From assembly GCF_015732155.1 (NCBI RefSeq), contig NZ_WIQK01000001.1:1932001-1996000 (forward strand): a stretch of DNA of 64,000 bases. Reading direction: 5' to 3'. Both the position numbers and the translations under genes were made by a program. This DNA is from Pectinatus sottacetonis. GTDB taxonomy: Bacteria > Bacillota > Negativicutes > Selenomonadales > Selenomonadaceae. Positions 28,686 to 37,915 of this stretch are shown one piece after another. Below the pieces are notes generated by a model that was not told where the DNA came from, did no database searches, and was given only the letters and a program-made list of their open reading frames with translations. Each line of letters opens with the position of its first letter. The stretch's first letter is position 1.

Positions 28686-28695
28686 TGTTCCTCCT

Positions 28696-30417
28696 TTAAC
28701 ATACACCACAGCGTTTGCATTCAGCAAAACATTGTATAGTTGTTTTATGTTGCTTTGCCATTGCCAATTCATGTAAAAAATATTCTTTTTTCACACCCAT
28801 ATCAAGGATGTCCCATGGCATTAATTCATTAGTTTCACGCTGGCGGTACAAATAAAAATTTTCATCTAAATAATGTTCTTTCATTATATGGCGAAATTTT
28901 TTACTGCCGCCTGCTTTATGTGCTTCATATAATATCTGGGCAATTTTTCTGTCGCCGCGAGCTAGAATGGCCTGTAGATAGGATTCCTTTGGTGATTCAG
29001 TAAGAATTTCTATACGACGGTCTTTTTTTAAAGTATTTTTTATATATTTTAGCACATTAGATATTTTTTTCATATCAGCCATGGGCATCCATTGGAACGG
29101 AGTGAATGGTTTAGGGACGAAAGGATTTATGCTTAATGTCAATTTACCGTGGGCTTTATTATCATCCATATATTTACGTAGATTATGAGTCATTTTTATA
29201 ATTGCTTCGATATCTTCATCATTTTCTCCAGGCAGTCCGACCATAATGTAAAGACGGAAATTTTTTATGCCAGCCTTTATTCCCATACGGATAGAAGTAT
29301 ATAAATGTTTATCTTCGATCCCCTTGTTAATGATATGTCGAAGCTTGTTGCTGCCAGCTTCGGGAGCGAGGGTCAAAGTTTTTTGTCCACTGGCAGCTAA
29401 CGAATCTACTAATACCTGAGTTACTGAATCAGCGCGAAAAGATGCTACAGACATGGGATGCTGATGTTCATTTATATATTGGCAAATTGTGTCGATTTGG
29501 GGATGGTCCGAGACAGCAGGGCCCATAAGCCCAATCTTTTTTTGCGGAGGAACGGCTTCAATCATTTCTTTTATAGCCTTTAAACTTCTATTGCGTGGTC
29601 TGCGAAAACAATATCCTGCCATGCAGAAACGGCAATGACGACCGCAGCCACGGGCCGTTTCTATTAGGTAGAAACTAAACTCAGTGTGGTTGCTTTTGAT
29701 TATCGTATGAGCGGGGTATTTATCAAGATCACGTACCCATTGTCGGTTTACTTTGGCAGGAACTGTGCCGTCAGTAGTTATTGATATAAGCTTTCCTGAT
29801 GAGTCATAATGATGTTTATAAAAAATTGGAACATATACACCAGGAATTTGTGCCAAATGCAGTAAAATTTCTCTGCGAGAGAAATTTTTCCCGCGTGACG
29901 AAAGATATACATTAAGAAATCTATTAATAGTTTCTTCTCCTTCACCGATTATAAATGCGTCGACGAATAATGATAAAGGCTCAGGATTAAATGTGGAACA
30001 GGGACCTCCGGCAATTACGATAGGATCATTTTCGTCACGATTAGCAGCTAAAAGTTCAACTTTTCCTAAAGAAAGCATTGACAGTATATTAAAATAATCG
30101 AGTTCAAATGATACGGCAAACCCAATTATGGCAAATTCATATAATGGATTTTGTGATTCTAAACTCAATAAAGGCGTATTAGTTTGTTCATATGTTTTTT
30201 CCAAAGTTTTTTCTGGCATAAAAAATCGCTCGGCAGCGGTGTCGTCACGTACATTAATTTGTTCGTAAATTATATGAAGTCCTAAATTGGACATCCCAAC
30301 ATTATAATGATTGGGATAGCAAAGAGCAAACCTCGTTCTTATTCCCGCTGGGAATATACTGTATCCTTCTTCTTCGGCTAAGATGTTTTGTAATTGATTT
30401 TTAATTTTCCATGACAA
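28696..30417 (-). CDS. B12-binding-domain radical SAM protein (TIGR03960-like)
   Basis: A 573-residue iron-sulfur enzyme of unassigned reaction. The N-terminal half resembles a B12-binding region (ALCYPNHYNVGMSNLGLHIIY, VIAGGPCSTFNPEPLS, DAFIIGEGEE). The radical SAM core has CGRHCRFCMAGYCFRRPR, supplying the CxxxCxxC cluster near residue 255, then LTLAPEAGSNKLR and GLPGENDEDI. A Cys-rich tail (CFAECKRCGVC) may hold another metal. The start is TTG behind GGAGGTATAAACT. Related proteins in other Firmicutes are often fused or linked to a second domain near the rpmA/obg region, which is not adjacent here. Confidence 0.85.
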   Translation of the reverse strand: MSWKIKNQLQNILAEEEGYSIFPAGIRTRFALCYPNHYNVGMSNLGLHIIYEQINVRDDTAAERFFMPEKTLEKTYEQTNTPLLSLESQNPLYEFAIIGFAVSFELDYFNILSMLSLGKVELLAANRDENDPIVIAGGPCSTFNPEPLSLFVDAFIIGEGEETINRFLNVYLSSRGKNFSRREILLHLAQIPGVYVPIFYKHHYDSSGKLISITTDGTVPAKVNRQWVRDLDKYPAHTIIKSNHTEFSFYLIETARGCGRHCRFCMAGYCFRRPRNRSLKAIKEMIEAVPPQKKIGLMGPAVSDHPQIDTICQYINEHQHPMSVASFRADSVTQVLVDSLAASGQKTLTLAPEAGSNKLRHIINKGIEDKHLYTSIRMGIKAGIKNFRLYIMVGLPGENDEDIEAIIKMTHNLRKYMDDNKAHGKLTLSINPFVPKPFTPFQWMPMADMKKISNVLKYIKNTLKKDRRIEILTESPKESYLQAILARGDRKIAQILYEAHKAGGSKKFRHIMKEHYLDENFYLYRQRETNELMPWDILDMGVKKEYFLHELAMAKQHKTTIQCFAECKRCGVC

Positions 30418-30434
30418 AGTTTATACCTCCATAA

Positions 30435-30512
30435 AAAAACTGCTGCCAAATTAATGACTGTTATAAAGGTACATATTATATCAGCTGTCATTAAACTTTG
30501 GCAACAGTTTCT
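30435..30512 (-). terminator. Long hairpin terminator after nrdR, carrying an internal promoter
   Basis: On the minus strand AAACTG-TTGCCAAA-TTTAATGAC pairs with GTCATTAA-TTTGGCA-CAGTTTTTTT, forming a long, nearly complete stem that ends in seven T residues directly after the nrdR stop. The loop side contains the promoter described in the next entry. Confidence 0.75.
30475..30504 (-). promoter_or_regulatory. Likely sigma-70 promoter of the radical SAM gene
   Basis: Minus-strand TTGCCA (30504-30499) and TATAAT (30480-30475) are 18 bp apart, inside the terminator stem-loop, with transcription expected about 50 bases before the TTG start of the radical SAM gene. Confidence 0.5.
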
Positions 30513-30976
30513 TATTTATCATTTTTTGCTGAACGTAATTTTTCCAGTTCTTTAGTAAAATTGTCAATATCAGTAAATTTGCGATAAACTGATGCAAATC
30601 GAATATATGCAACTTCATCAAAACTTTTTAAATGTTTCATTACAAGCTCGCCAATTTGCTTACTGGGAATTTCTGGTGCCATCATATTATGCAGTTCTTT
30701 TTCTATATTATCAACAAAATGTATAATTCTTTCTGTGGGAATATCCCGTTTATAGCACGAGCGGATAATACCATTAAGTAATTTATTACGATCAAAAGCC
30801 ATACGGCGTCCATCATTTTTTATAACTATTAGTGGTGTGGTTTCTATTGTTTCGTAAGTTGTAAAACGCTTACCACAGGCAGAACATTCTCTGCGCCGTC
30901 TGATTGAATTTCCGTCATCGGCGGCTCTGGAGTCAATGACACGACTATCGATCGTACCACAAAATGGACATTTCAT
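30512..30976 (-). CDS. nrdR: Transcriptional repressor NrdR
   Basis: NrdR senses ATP/dATP and represses ribonucleotide reductase genes. The 154 residues have the zinc ribbon ([17 protein letters not shown], then [16 protein letters not shown]: two CxxC pairs) and the ATP-cone domain ([27 protein letters not shown]). Length and both domains are standard. It lies 13 bp after the RodZ-like gene. Confidence 0.97.
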   Translation of the reverse strand: MKCPFCGTIDSRVIDSRAADDGNSIRRRRECSACGKRFTTYETIETTPLIVIKNDGRRMAFDRNKLLNGIIRSCYKRDIPTERIIHFVDNIEKELHNMMAPEIPSKQIGELVMKHLKSFDEVAYIRFASVYRKFTDIDNFTKELEKLRSAKNDK

Positions 30977-30989
30977 TAATACACCTGCT

Positions 30990-31799
30990 TTATTTCTTTA
31001 TATCTTCTACTTTATCCTGCAAAAATCTTTTCTTTACAACAGCCCCGTTATTACCGGGTTTACCGACATCCTTACCATTTAAAGATATTTTAACGGCACC
31101 GGCGTTACCGAGAATCATTTCTATTTTTTTCTGCCCGTCCCATTTAAAAGAATCACCTGTATGCACTGTTTTTTCAAATATTGTTTTATCATCGGCTTTG
31201 ACTTGTACCCAACAGCTATTATTAAATACCGCGCTTATATGCACTCCATCAACTTTAGCGGGTACTGGAGCAGCCGGGACGGTATTATCTGTCTGCTGTA
31301 CCTGCTTAACAGGGGCAGTAGCCGTTTTATGTGTTGTAAGCATAGGAACTATGAAATATGCTAAGCAGCCCACTACCACGACAAAAATAATGCTGGTAAA
31401 GATAATATTGCCTAAATTTTTATTTTTTCTTTTCTTTATTTCTATGCGTTGTTCAAAAGTATTGTCTTTTTTTACTTCAGATTGGGGGGAAGGATTATTA
31501 TAATCAGCATTACCAATATCTGCGGCTGTTTCCTGTGGGATAGATACGTTTTCCTGGGAATGCTGTGGAGAAATGCCTTTTTCCTCATAATATTTATTTA
31601 ATATTTCCTCTGGATCGAGTCCCAAAAACTTTGCATATGTTTTTATAAATCCCTTGAGGTATACTTCGCCTCGTATAACAGTATAGTCTTCTTTTTCTAT
31701 AGCTTCCAAATATAAAGTCCTTATATTGGTTTCAGTTTCTACATCTTTTAATGAAAGATGTTTTTTTTCGCGTTCTTCGCGAAAAATATCACCGAGCAT
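30990..31799 (-). CDS. RodZ-like helix-turn-helix membrane protein
   Basis: The 269-residue protein has an N-terminal Cro/C1-type HTH ([21 protein letters not shown]...[21 protein letters not shown]), a charged linker, one membrane span near residues 125-148 ([20 protein letters not shown]), and an extracytoplasmic DUF4115-type beta domain ([25 protein letters not shown]). That is the plan of RodZ, which links MreB to the envelope in rod-shaped cells. I start at ATG 31799, eight bases after AAGGGAG, instead of the TTG that overlaps that ribosome site. Confidence 0.88.
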   Translation of the reverse strand: MLGDIFREEREKKHLSLKDVETETNIRTLYLEAIEKEDYTVIRGEVYLKGFIKTYAKFLGLDPEEILNKYYEEKGISPQHSQENVSIPQETAADIGNADYNNPSPQSEVKKDNTFEQRIEIKKRKNKNLGNIIFTSIIFVVVVGCLAYFIVPMLTTHKTATAPVKQVQQTDNTVPAAPVPAKVDGVHISAVFNNSCWVQVKADDKTIFEKTVHTGDSFKWDGQKKIEMILGNAGAVKISLNGKDVGKPGNNGAVVKKRFLQDKVEDIKK

Positions 31800-31880
31800 A
31801 AAATTTTCTCCCTTCAAAAAATACCTTGTTTAACATTATATCGTATATAAGATTTTTTGACAAATAAACAAAACATGAGA

Positions 31881-32486
31881 TTAAGTAAGATATAAATGCT
31901 CTTTGCGAATATATTGTTCGACTGATTCTGGTAAAATATATTTAATAGAATATCCTTTTTTTAAACGGTTTCGTATATTAGTAGAAGATATTTCAAGTTC
32001 CGGGGTAGCCAAACGATGAATGCGTTTTTCTCCTAGTGTGCCAAAATGCTTTTTTATTGCATCAACATCAGGAATACAACCTTGACGCGTAGCTGCGATA
32101 AATTGACAAATACTTAATAATTCTTCAATCCGATCCCATGTGGGCAATTCCTGGACAGCATCAGCTCCAGTGATAAAATAGAATTCTGTATTGCTGCTGT
32201 GGGTATTTATTAGTTCCTGTACAGTATCAATAGTGTAAGATGGTCCACGACGGCGCATCTCAATATCAGAAACCTCAAAGTATGGATTGGAGCATGTGGC
32301 CAGTAATGTCATGTTGAATCTATGTACTGCCGGGGTGATCATCGTTCCGGCTTTATGTGGTGGATTTGCCGCTGGGATAAAGATAACCCGCTCCATTTTA
32401 TATTCATCGCGTACAGCTTCAGCGGTCATTAAGTGTCCATAATGTATAGGATCAAAGGTACCTCCCATTATGCCAATCTTTTTCAT
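31881..32486 (-). CDS. nadD: Nicotinate-nucleotide adenylyltransferase
   Basis: Adenylates nicotinate mononucleotide in NAD synthesis. The nucleotidyltransferase motif GGTFDPIHYGHLMTAE lies at the very start, with PAANPPHK, FITGADAVQELPTW and the C-terminal ISSTNIRNRLKKG. I start it at MKKIGIMGG (32486), nine bases after CAGGAG. The apparent 29-residue N-terminal extension is actually the overlapping small gene 32483-32644 in another frame. Length is 201 residues. In many Firmicutes yqeK and rsfS follow; here they do not. Confidence 0.95.
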   Translation of the reverse strand: MKKIGIMGGTFDPIHYGHLMTAEAVRDEYKMERVIFIPAANPPHKAGTMITPAVHRFNMTLLATCSNPYFEVSDIEMRRRGPSYTIDTVQELINTHSSNTEFYFITGADAVQELPTWDRIEELLSICQFIAATRQGCIPDVDAIKKHFGTLGEKRIHRLATPELEISSTNIRNRLKKGYSIKYILPESVEQYIRKEHLYLT

Positions 32487-32644
32487 TGCAATTCTCCTGC
32501 AAAATATTTTAGTAGAAAATATATTATAAACATGGTTGCCAGTATAATACATGTTGCTTTGAGATAATCCCAAAAATCGTGATTTCCCTTAGGTGTTTGT
32601 AAATATTGTTTTATAGTTCGTATATAGGCAAAAAACTTAGTCAT
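32483..32644 (-). CDS. Small membrane protein (53 residues), unrecognised
   Basis: An ATG at 32644 overlaps the proA stop (TAATG) and opens a 53-codon frame whose TGA overlaps the nadD ATG (ATGA). The product begins MTKFFAYIRTIKQYLQ, has a polar middle (TPKGNHDFWDYLK) and one membrane span of about 19 residues (ATCIILATMFIIYFLL), ending KYFAGELQ. Coupling at both ends and exact filling of the gap argue that it is real. The ribosome site is weak (GGGCAG), so translation may depend on proA. I do not recognise the family. Confidence 0.65.
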   Translation of the reverse strand: MTKFFAYIRTIKQYLQTPKGNHDFWDYLKATCIILATMFIIYFLLKYFAGELQ

Positions 32645-33897
32645 TAACGTATCTGCCCATTACCATTGATCAGATATTTCATAGTTGTTAATGCATTAAG
32701 TCCCATCGGTCCGCGAACATGCAATTTTTGTGTACTGATACCTATTTCAGCTCCAAAGCCAAATTCAAAACCATCAGTAAAACGTGTGGAAGCATTCACA
32801 TAGACCACAGCTGCATCTGTTTTTCTTTGGAATGTGCAGGCGTTGCTATAGTCTTGCGTTATAATAACTTCGGAATGCTTAGTATTATATTTATTGATAT
32901 GGGTAATAGCATCAGCTAAACTATCAACGATTTTTATAGAAATTATTAAATCATGATATTCTGTTGACCAGTCTTCTTCAACAGCTTCTTTTATTTCAGG
33001 ATAAATTGCCCTGGTTCGGGTGCAGCCTCTTATTTCAACATTTTGTTTTTGTAGTTTATCTATGATAAAAGGGACAAAGTTAGAAGCAATATCCTTGTGT
33101 ATGAGTAGTGTTTCTATTGTATTACAGACAGCTGGACGTGAAGTCTTGGCATTTATAATTATATTGGCAGCCATTGTTTTGTCAGCAGAACTGTCAACAT
33201 AAGCATGGCAAATACCAGCTCCAGTTTCAATTACAGGGACAGTGCTGTTTTTTATCACATAGTTTATTAATCCGCTTCCTCCGCGGGGAATTATAACATC
33301 TATATACTGGCGTAATTTGAGCATGTCAGTGACTGATTGACGATTGGTATTTTTAATAAATTGTATAGAACCTTCAGGAATCCCATTTTTATATGCAGCC
33401 GAAGCTAACATGGAACTGATAATTTTATTAGAATGAATAGCCTCTAACCCACCGCGCAGAATTACAGAATTACCGGATTTTATACATAAACCGATAACAT
33501 CTGCGGTTACATTGGGGCGTGCTTCATAAATTACACCGATGACACCGAGGGGAACGCGAATAGCTCTTATATCAAGATTGTTGGGACGTTTCATTTGCAT
33601 AATGCCGCTGCCGATAGGATCTGGTAATGAGGCTATTTGTCTTAGTCCATTAGCAATTTGATGAATGCGTTCTTCATTAAGCATTAAACGATCCAGTAAT
33701 GAGTCACTGAGATTTTTATCACGTCCATCGTTTAAATCAAGCAGATTTTCTGACAAAATAAGTTTTTGGCGGTGCTCAAGTGTATCGGCCATATTCAATA
33801 AAGCCTTGTTTTTGGCTAAAGTTGATATAACTGACAGTTCTTGTGAAGCGTTATATGCAGCCTTGGCTTGTTCGAGCAAAGATGAAGTCTTTTCCAC
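32644..33897 (-). CDS. proA: Gamma-glutamyl phosphate reductase
   Basis: Second step of proline synthesis: reduces glutamyl 5-phosphate to the semialdehyde with NADPH. At 417 residues it has the aldehyde-dehydrogenase-like motifs of ProA: RVPLGVIGVIYEARPNVTAD, ILRGGLEAIHSN, IIPRGGSGLINYV, VIETGAGICHAYVD, and SRPAVCNTIETLLIH with the catalytic Cys. GFGAEIGISTQKLHVRGPMGL follows near the end. The start is GTG, nine bases after AAAAGGGG. It lies 31 bp after proB. Confidence 0.97.
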   Translation of the reverse strand: MEKTSSLLEQAKAAYNASQELSVISTLAKNKALLNMADTLEHRQKLILSENLLDLNDGRDKNLSDSLLDRLMLNEERIHQIANGLRQIASLPDPIGSGIMQMKRPNNLDIRAIRVPLGVIGVIYEARPNVTADVIGLCIKSGNSVILRGGLEAIHSNKIISSMLASAAYKNGIPEGSIQFIKNTNRQSVTDMLKLRQYIDVIIPRGGSGLINYVIKNSTVPVIETGAGICHAYVDSSADKTMAANIIINAKTSRPAVCNTIETLLIHKDIASNFVPFIIDKLQKQNVEIRGCTRTRAIYPEIKEAVEEDWSTEYHDLIISIKIVDSLADAITHINKYNTKHSEVIITQDYSNACTFQRKTDAAVVYVNASTRFTDGFEFGFGAEIGISTQKLHVRGPMGLNALTTMKYLINGNGQIR

Positions 33898-33928
33898 GAA
33901 TAAAACCCCTTTTCAAAATATTTCTCTA

Positions 33929-35056
33929 TTAAATCATTAAGACCATATTATCACGGTGAATTACCTCATCATAGATTTTTCCTGCTAGCAATGAACTAAA
34001 TTCACATGTATTGTGTCCTAAAATTTTTGTTAAAGCGTTTGCTCCGTAGTTTATGATCCCCCTGGCTATTTCTCTATTGTCTGTTGACAAAACACGTACT
34101 GTATTGCCAGCTGAAAAGATGCCAGAGAAGTCAATTACGCCCGCAGCTAAAATACTAGAACCATTTTTTATCAAAGCAGCTTCACAACCATTATCCACAG
34201 TTATGCTCCCTGAGATATTTTTACCGAATGCCAGCCATGTTTTACGTTGTTTGAGATGAGCCTCGCGTGCAGGAAAAACCGTACCACAAAATTCGCCAGA
34301 AAGGACATCATTGATAATATTTTTTCTGCTGCCATTAGCAATAACCATAGTAACACCAGAACTCATGGCAATTTTTGCTGCCTGTATTTTAGTAAACATA
34401 CCGCCTGTACCAAACTTCGTTCCTGCACCACCGGCAATAGTTTCTATGTGCGGTGTAATTTCAGTTACTTTTTTTAGCAGTGCGGCATCAGCATGGGTCT
34501 GAGGATTTTTATTGTATAGGCCGTCTATATCTGTCAATAAAATTAGCAGGTCAGCGTCAACAAGGCCAGCAACAATAGCAGATAAAGTATCATTGTCACC
34601 AATTTTTAATTGTTCAATGGCAACAACGTCATTTTCATTTATGATGGGGATTGTATGCATTTTTAATAAAGATAAAAGGGCATTACGAGAATTAATATAC
34701 TGCGAATAATGCACCGAATTTTCTTTTGTTAAAAGTACCTGGGCAACCGTTTGGCCATATTCGCTGAATAATTTTTCGTAAATATGCATCAATATACCCT
34801 GCCCAATTGCAGCTAAAGCTTGTTTTTCAGGGATTGAAGTAGGTTTTTGCTTTTTTTTCATTCTATCAAGTCCAGCACCAACAGCACCAGAGGTAACTAA
34901 TAAAATTTCTTTGCCTTGATTGGCGAGATCAGATAATTGTCGTACTAGCAAGTCAATTTGATGAATATTAAGGTGCCCGGTAGAATGATTTAAAGTGCTG
35001 GTACCGACTTTTATAACGATCCGCTGGGCATTTTTTATTTCATTTTTAGTTATCAT
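33929..35056 (-). CDS. proB: Glutamate 5-kinase
   Basis: First and feedback-controlled step of proline synthesis. The amino-acid-kinase domain has IVIKVGTSTLNH at residue 10, LVTSGAVGAGLDRM, NENDVVAIEQLKIGDNDTLSAIVAGLVDADLLILLTDIDGLY in pieces, and GTGGMFTKIQAAKIA. The C-terminal 100 residues form a PUA domain (FSAGNTVRVL...EIARGIINYGA), giving the long 375-residue form. It precedes proA as an operon, with no sign of a T-box leader. Confidence 0.97.
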   Translation of the reverse strand: MITKNEIKNAQRIVIKVGTSTLNHSTGHLNIHQIDLLVRQLSDLANQGKEILLVTSGAVGAGLDRMKKKQKPTSIPEKQALAAIGQGILMHIYEKLFSEYGQTVAQVLLTKENSVHYSQYINSRNALLSLLKMHTIPIINENDVVAIEQLKIGDNDTLSAIVAGLVDADLLILLTDIDGLYNKNPQTHADAALLKKVTEITPHIETIAGGAGTKFGTGGMFTKIQAAKIAMSSGVTMVIANGSRKNIINDVLSGEFCGTVFPAREAHLKQRKTWLAFGKNISGSITVDNGCEAALIKNGSSILAAGVIDFSGIFSAGNTVRVLSTDNREIARGIINYGANALTKILGHNTCEFSSLLAGKIYDEVIHRDNMVLMI

Positions 35057-35079
35057 AGCGGTACCTTCATTTCCAATTA

Positions 35080-35385
35080 TTATTTAGGAAGTTCTATTTT
35101 AGGTTTTTTAAAATTTCTCCTAAACAGTAGACTGTTATGACCAATTGTTTGAACAATATTGGCATCTGTGCGTTCAGCCAAAAGGTTTATAACAGATTCA
35201 GTACTTTTTGGGCAGTTTTGTAAAACCCGTACTTTTATTAATTCTCTTTTAGTTATGACTTCATTTGCCGTTTTAACTACAGCAGGTGTTATTGCTTCTT
35301 TACCTATCTGGACAACAGGACCCAGGGAAATACCCAGAGAGCGTAAAAATCGTTTTTGTTTATTGTTTAAGGTATTTTTTATCAT
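35080..35385 (-). CDS. yhbY: YhbY/CRS1-YhbY family RNA-binding protein
   Basis: A 101-residue protein of the YhbY fold that associates with pre-50S ribosomal particles. LNNKQKRFLRSLGISLGPVVQIGKEAIT at the start and IKVRVLQNCPKSTESVINLLAERTDANIVQTIG later, in pieces, are family landmarks; the latter includes the conserved KVRVLxN and QxIG segments. GGAGGATAAATT precedes the ATG. It lies 16 bp after obgE and before proB, a common Firmicutes order. Confidence 0.93.
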   Translation of the reverse strand: MIKNTLNNKQKRFLRSLGISLGPVVQIGKEAITPAVVKTANEVITKRELIKVRVLQNCPKSTESVINLLAERTDANIVQTIGHNSLLFRRNFKKPKIELPK

Positions 35386-35401
35386 AATTTATCCTCCAAT
35401 A

Positions 35402-36688
35402 TTACTCTTTAAATTCAAATTCCATTTCACCGATATGGACAGTATTGCCTTCCTTGATTCCCTTTTCTTTAAGTTTGTTATCAATGCGTTTTAAACGCCA
35501 TATATATTGGAAACGACGCAAAGCTTCATCGTTATTAAAATTGGTCATAGCGACAAGTTTTTCTATTGATTTTCCTGAAACAACAAAATCACCGGTCATG
35601 TCACGGGAAATTTTTATTTCATCGGTAGATTCATTCTTTTCGGCGTTATAAATTTTTATATTTTCTTTGTTTTCATCTGCTGGTATATTATAATTAAGCA
35701 GCATAATATAAACATGTTTTACTAGATCGTCCACACCCTGTTTAGTGGCAGCGGAGATGGCAAAAAATGGTAAATTTTCCTTTTGTGCTAAAGCTTGAAG
35801 ACGAGGAACGTTATTCTTTGCCTCCGGTAAATCTATTTTATTAGCCGCGAGTACCTGGGGAAGTTTTGTCAATTTAGGAGAATAAAGAGATAATTCCTGG
35901 TTTATTTTATGAAAATCTTCAACTGGATCTCGTCCTTCTATGCCTGAAGCATCTACTACATGGACTATTATCTTAGTCCGTTCTATATGGCGCAGAAAAT
36001 CGTGACCAAGGCCGACACCGTCAGCAGCACCATCAATAAGTCCTGGAATATCAGCCATTACAAAATTTTGTTCAGGGCCAACGCTTACCACTCCTAAAAC
36101 GGGTGAAAGCGTGGTAAAATGATATTCGGCAATTTCTGGACGTGCTGCTGAAACAGAAGCAATAAGACTTGATTTTCCAACACTCGGATATCCAACTAGT
36201 CCCACATCTGCCAATACTTTTAATTCTAATATTAGTTTTTTGCTTTCGCCTGGTTCACCAAGTTCAGCAAAAGTAGGGGCACGATTGGCACTCGTAGCAA
36301 AACGGGCATTACCGCGACCACCGCGGCCGCCTTTGCATATAGTGGCCATTTCATTTTCTTTAGTAAGATCAGCTAAAATATCACCAGTATCTTCGTCCTT
36401 AATAATAGTCCCTGCTGGAACATGTATTATTAGGTCAGGTGCATTTTTGCCAAATTGGTTTTTTATATCACCGTTACCGCCGTTTTTTCCGGCAAATTTC
36501 CGGTTATAACGGAAATCAAGCAGAGTATTTATATTATTATCTACAATAAAAACAATGTCAGCTCCTTTACCGCCGTCACCGCCACTCGGTCCACCTTTAG
36601 GAACGAACTTTTCTCTGCGGAAAGCTGATTTTCCATGACCACCGTCACCCGCTTTTACGGTTATTTTTGTTCTGTCAATAAATTTCAT
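35402..36688 (-). CDS. obgE: GTPase Obg
   Basis: An essential GTPase involved in 50S ribosome assembly and stress signalling. Three domains are visible in 428 residues. The glycine-rich Obg fold comes first (VKAGDGGHGKSAFRREKFVPKGGPSGGDGG in pieces). The G domain has the P-loop GYPSVGKSSL near residue 166, the DIPGLIDGA switch, NKID, and SAAT. The C-terminal OCT domain ends the protein. The start lacks a clear Shine-Dalgarno. It appears to be the first gene of the minus-strand run; the usual rplU-rpmA neighbours are absent. Confidence 0.96.
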   Translation of the reverse strand: MKFIDRTKITVKAGDGGHGKSAFRREKFVPKGGPSGGDGGKGADIVFIVDNNINTLLDFRYNRKFAGKNGGNGDIKNQFGKNAPDLIIHVPAGTIIKDEDTGDILADLTKENEMATICKGGRGGRGNARFATSANRAPTFAELGEPGESKKLILELKVLADVGLVGYPSVGKSSLIASVSAARPEIAEYHFTTLSPVLGVVSVGPEQNFVMADIPGLIDGAADGVGLGHDFLRHIERTKIIVHVVDASGIEGRDPVEDFHKINQELSLYSPKLTKLPQVLAANKIDLPEAKNNVPRLQALAQKENLPFFAISAATKQGVDDLVKHVYIMLLNYNIPADENKENIKIYNAEKNESTDEIKISRDMTGDFVVSGKSIEKLVAMTNFNNDEALRRFQYIWRLKRIDNKLKEKGIKEGNTVHIGEMEFEFKE

Positions 36689-37142
36689 TAAATATACAGC
36701 AGTTTATTTCTTAAATTATAAGTGGGAAAATAACTGCTTCCTCCTTTGGTATAGAATAGTTTTGTGTATTTTAATTATAAAATACAATATTTTTTATATT
36801 AAAAAAGATATAATAAAAGTCAGAAGTAATATGGTATTAGTTGTTATTGAAAGGTTTTATAATAATTTATCATATTGAATAACATAATGAATAATGGTAT
36901 TTTCAAGTTTTAGATACTATAATATTATTTAATACTTTTCCCTAGACCAGAGAAAAAAGAATATATCTATATAATATTATATCTCTCAAACAATAGCAGA
37001 AAAAGCCCTGTTTGTAAAGAAAGTTTCGATAAATGACAAAAAGTATAATTATTTGCGGCACAATGAACAATGTGTTAAAATACTTACTTACTCAATAATA
37101 AAATTATGTGTCCAAAGTAAAAAAATTAAGAGGAGAAATAAT
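36689..37142. other. Divergent intergenic region
   Basis: The 454 AT-rich bases between obgE (minus) and the WecG/TagA gene (plus) must hold both promoters. An inverted repeat CAGTTATTT/AAATAAACTG lies in the obgE leader, and an orphan AAAGGAGG on the minus strand near 36745-36752 has no good start codon after it. The longest frame here does not look coding. Confidence 0.4.
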
Positions 37143-37883
37143 ATGTCGTTGGTAACAGCAGATATACTGGGAGTAAATGTTGCAGCCATAACAATGAAGG
37201 AAGCTGTTGAATTAGCAGTACAATTTATTGAAAAAAAAAATAATGCCATGATAGCTACTGCTAATGCAGAAATGATAATGCGTGCAACCTACGATGCAGA
37301 ATTGAAGATGATTTTAAATAAAGCTGATTTGGTAGTACCTGATGGAGCGGGAACTGTATGGGCAGCAAATTATCTTGACTGCCCGATGACAGAACGTGTG
37401 GCAGGATTTGATTTGGTACAGAATTTATTTAAAATAGCACCACAGAAAAAATGGCGTATTTTTTTTCTCGGGTCTGCACCAGGGGTGGCAGATAAAGCAA
37501 AACTTAAAGCAGAAAAAGATTATCCCGGAATTCAGATAGTAGGAACGCAAAATGGATTTTTTAATGACGAAGATAATGATACAATAGTTAAAGAAATAAA
37601 AAAAACTGCTCCTAATATTTTATTGGCGGCATTAGGAGTGCCAAAGCAGGAAAAATGGCTTTATAAATATATTGGTCAACTGAATTGCCCGCTTTCTATA
37701 GGAGTGGGTGGGACTTTTGATGTAATGGCAGGTGTTATGAAGCGGGCACCGTTATGGATGCAGAGAGCAAAACTGGAGTGGATGTTCCGTGGGATGATGC
37801 AGCCTAGAAGAGCGGGTAGGCTGTTAGCTCTGCCTAAGTTTGTATTAAAGGTACGATCGTGGAAAAAAAAGGAGAATAAGTAG
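37143..37883 (+). CDS. WecG/TagA/CpsF family (GT26) glycosyltransferase
   Basis: Members transfer N-acetylmannosamine-type sugars from UDP to undecaprenyl-linked intermediates in teichoic acid, enterobacterial common antigen or capsule synthesis. The 246 residues carry ADILGVNVAAITMKEAVELA, TANAEMIMRATYD, ADLVVPDGAGTVWAA, RVAGFDLVQNLF, FFLGSAPGVADKAK and LLAALGVPKQEKW, all GT26 marks. LSIGVGGTFDVMAGVMKRAPLWM follows. I start at ATG 37143 after AGAGGAG; an upstream in-frame ATG at 37053 adds an unrelated basic tail without a ribosome site. The acceptor is unknown. Confidence 0.93.
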   Translation: MSLVTADILGVNVAAITMKEAVELAVQFIEKKNNAMIATANAEMIMRATYDAELKMILNKADLVVPDGAGTVWAANYLDCPMTERVAGFDLVQNLFKIAPQKKWRIFFLGSAPGVADKAKLKAEKDYPGIQIVGTQNGFFNDEDNDTIVKEIKKTAPNILLAALGVPKQEKWLYKYIGQLNCPLSIGVGGTFDVMAGVMKRAPLWMQRAKLEWMFRGMMQPRRAGRLLALPKFVLKVRSWKKKENK

Positions 37884-37909
37884 ACAAAAATATGGTATTA
37901 TACTATAAT
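37881..37909 (+). promoter_or_regulatory. Strong promoter for the structured RNA before psd
   Basis: TAGACA (37881) and TATAAT (37904) are exactly 17 bp apart, beginning on the stop codon of the glycosyltransferase. Transcription should start near 37916, directly at the structured region. Confidence 0.7.
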
Positions 37910-37915
37910 TGATAT

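Noticed and set aside
35057-35079. Proline T-box leader before proBA
   Set aside because: The gap to yhbY is 23 bp, so no leader can be present; the genes are read from an upstream promoter.
36689-36760. Remnant of a small gene (rpmA-like) before obgE
   Set aside because: An orphan AAAGGAGG is followed by no usable start and a stop within a few codons; no ribosomal protein motif occurs.
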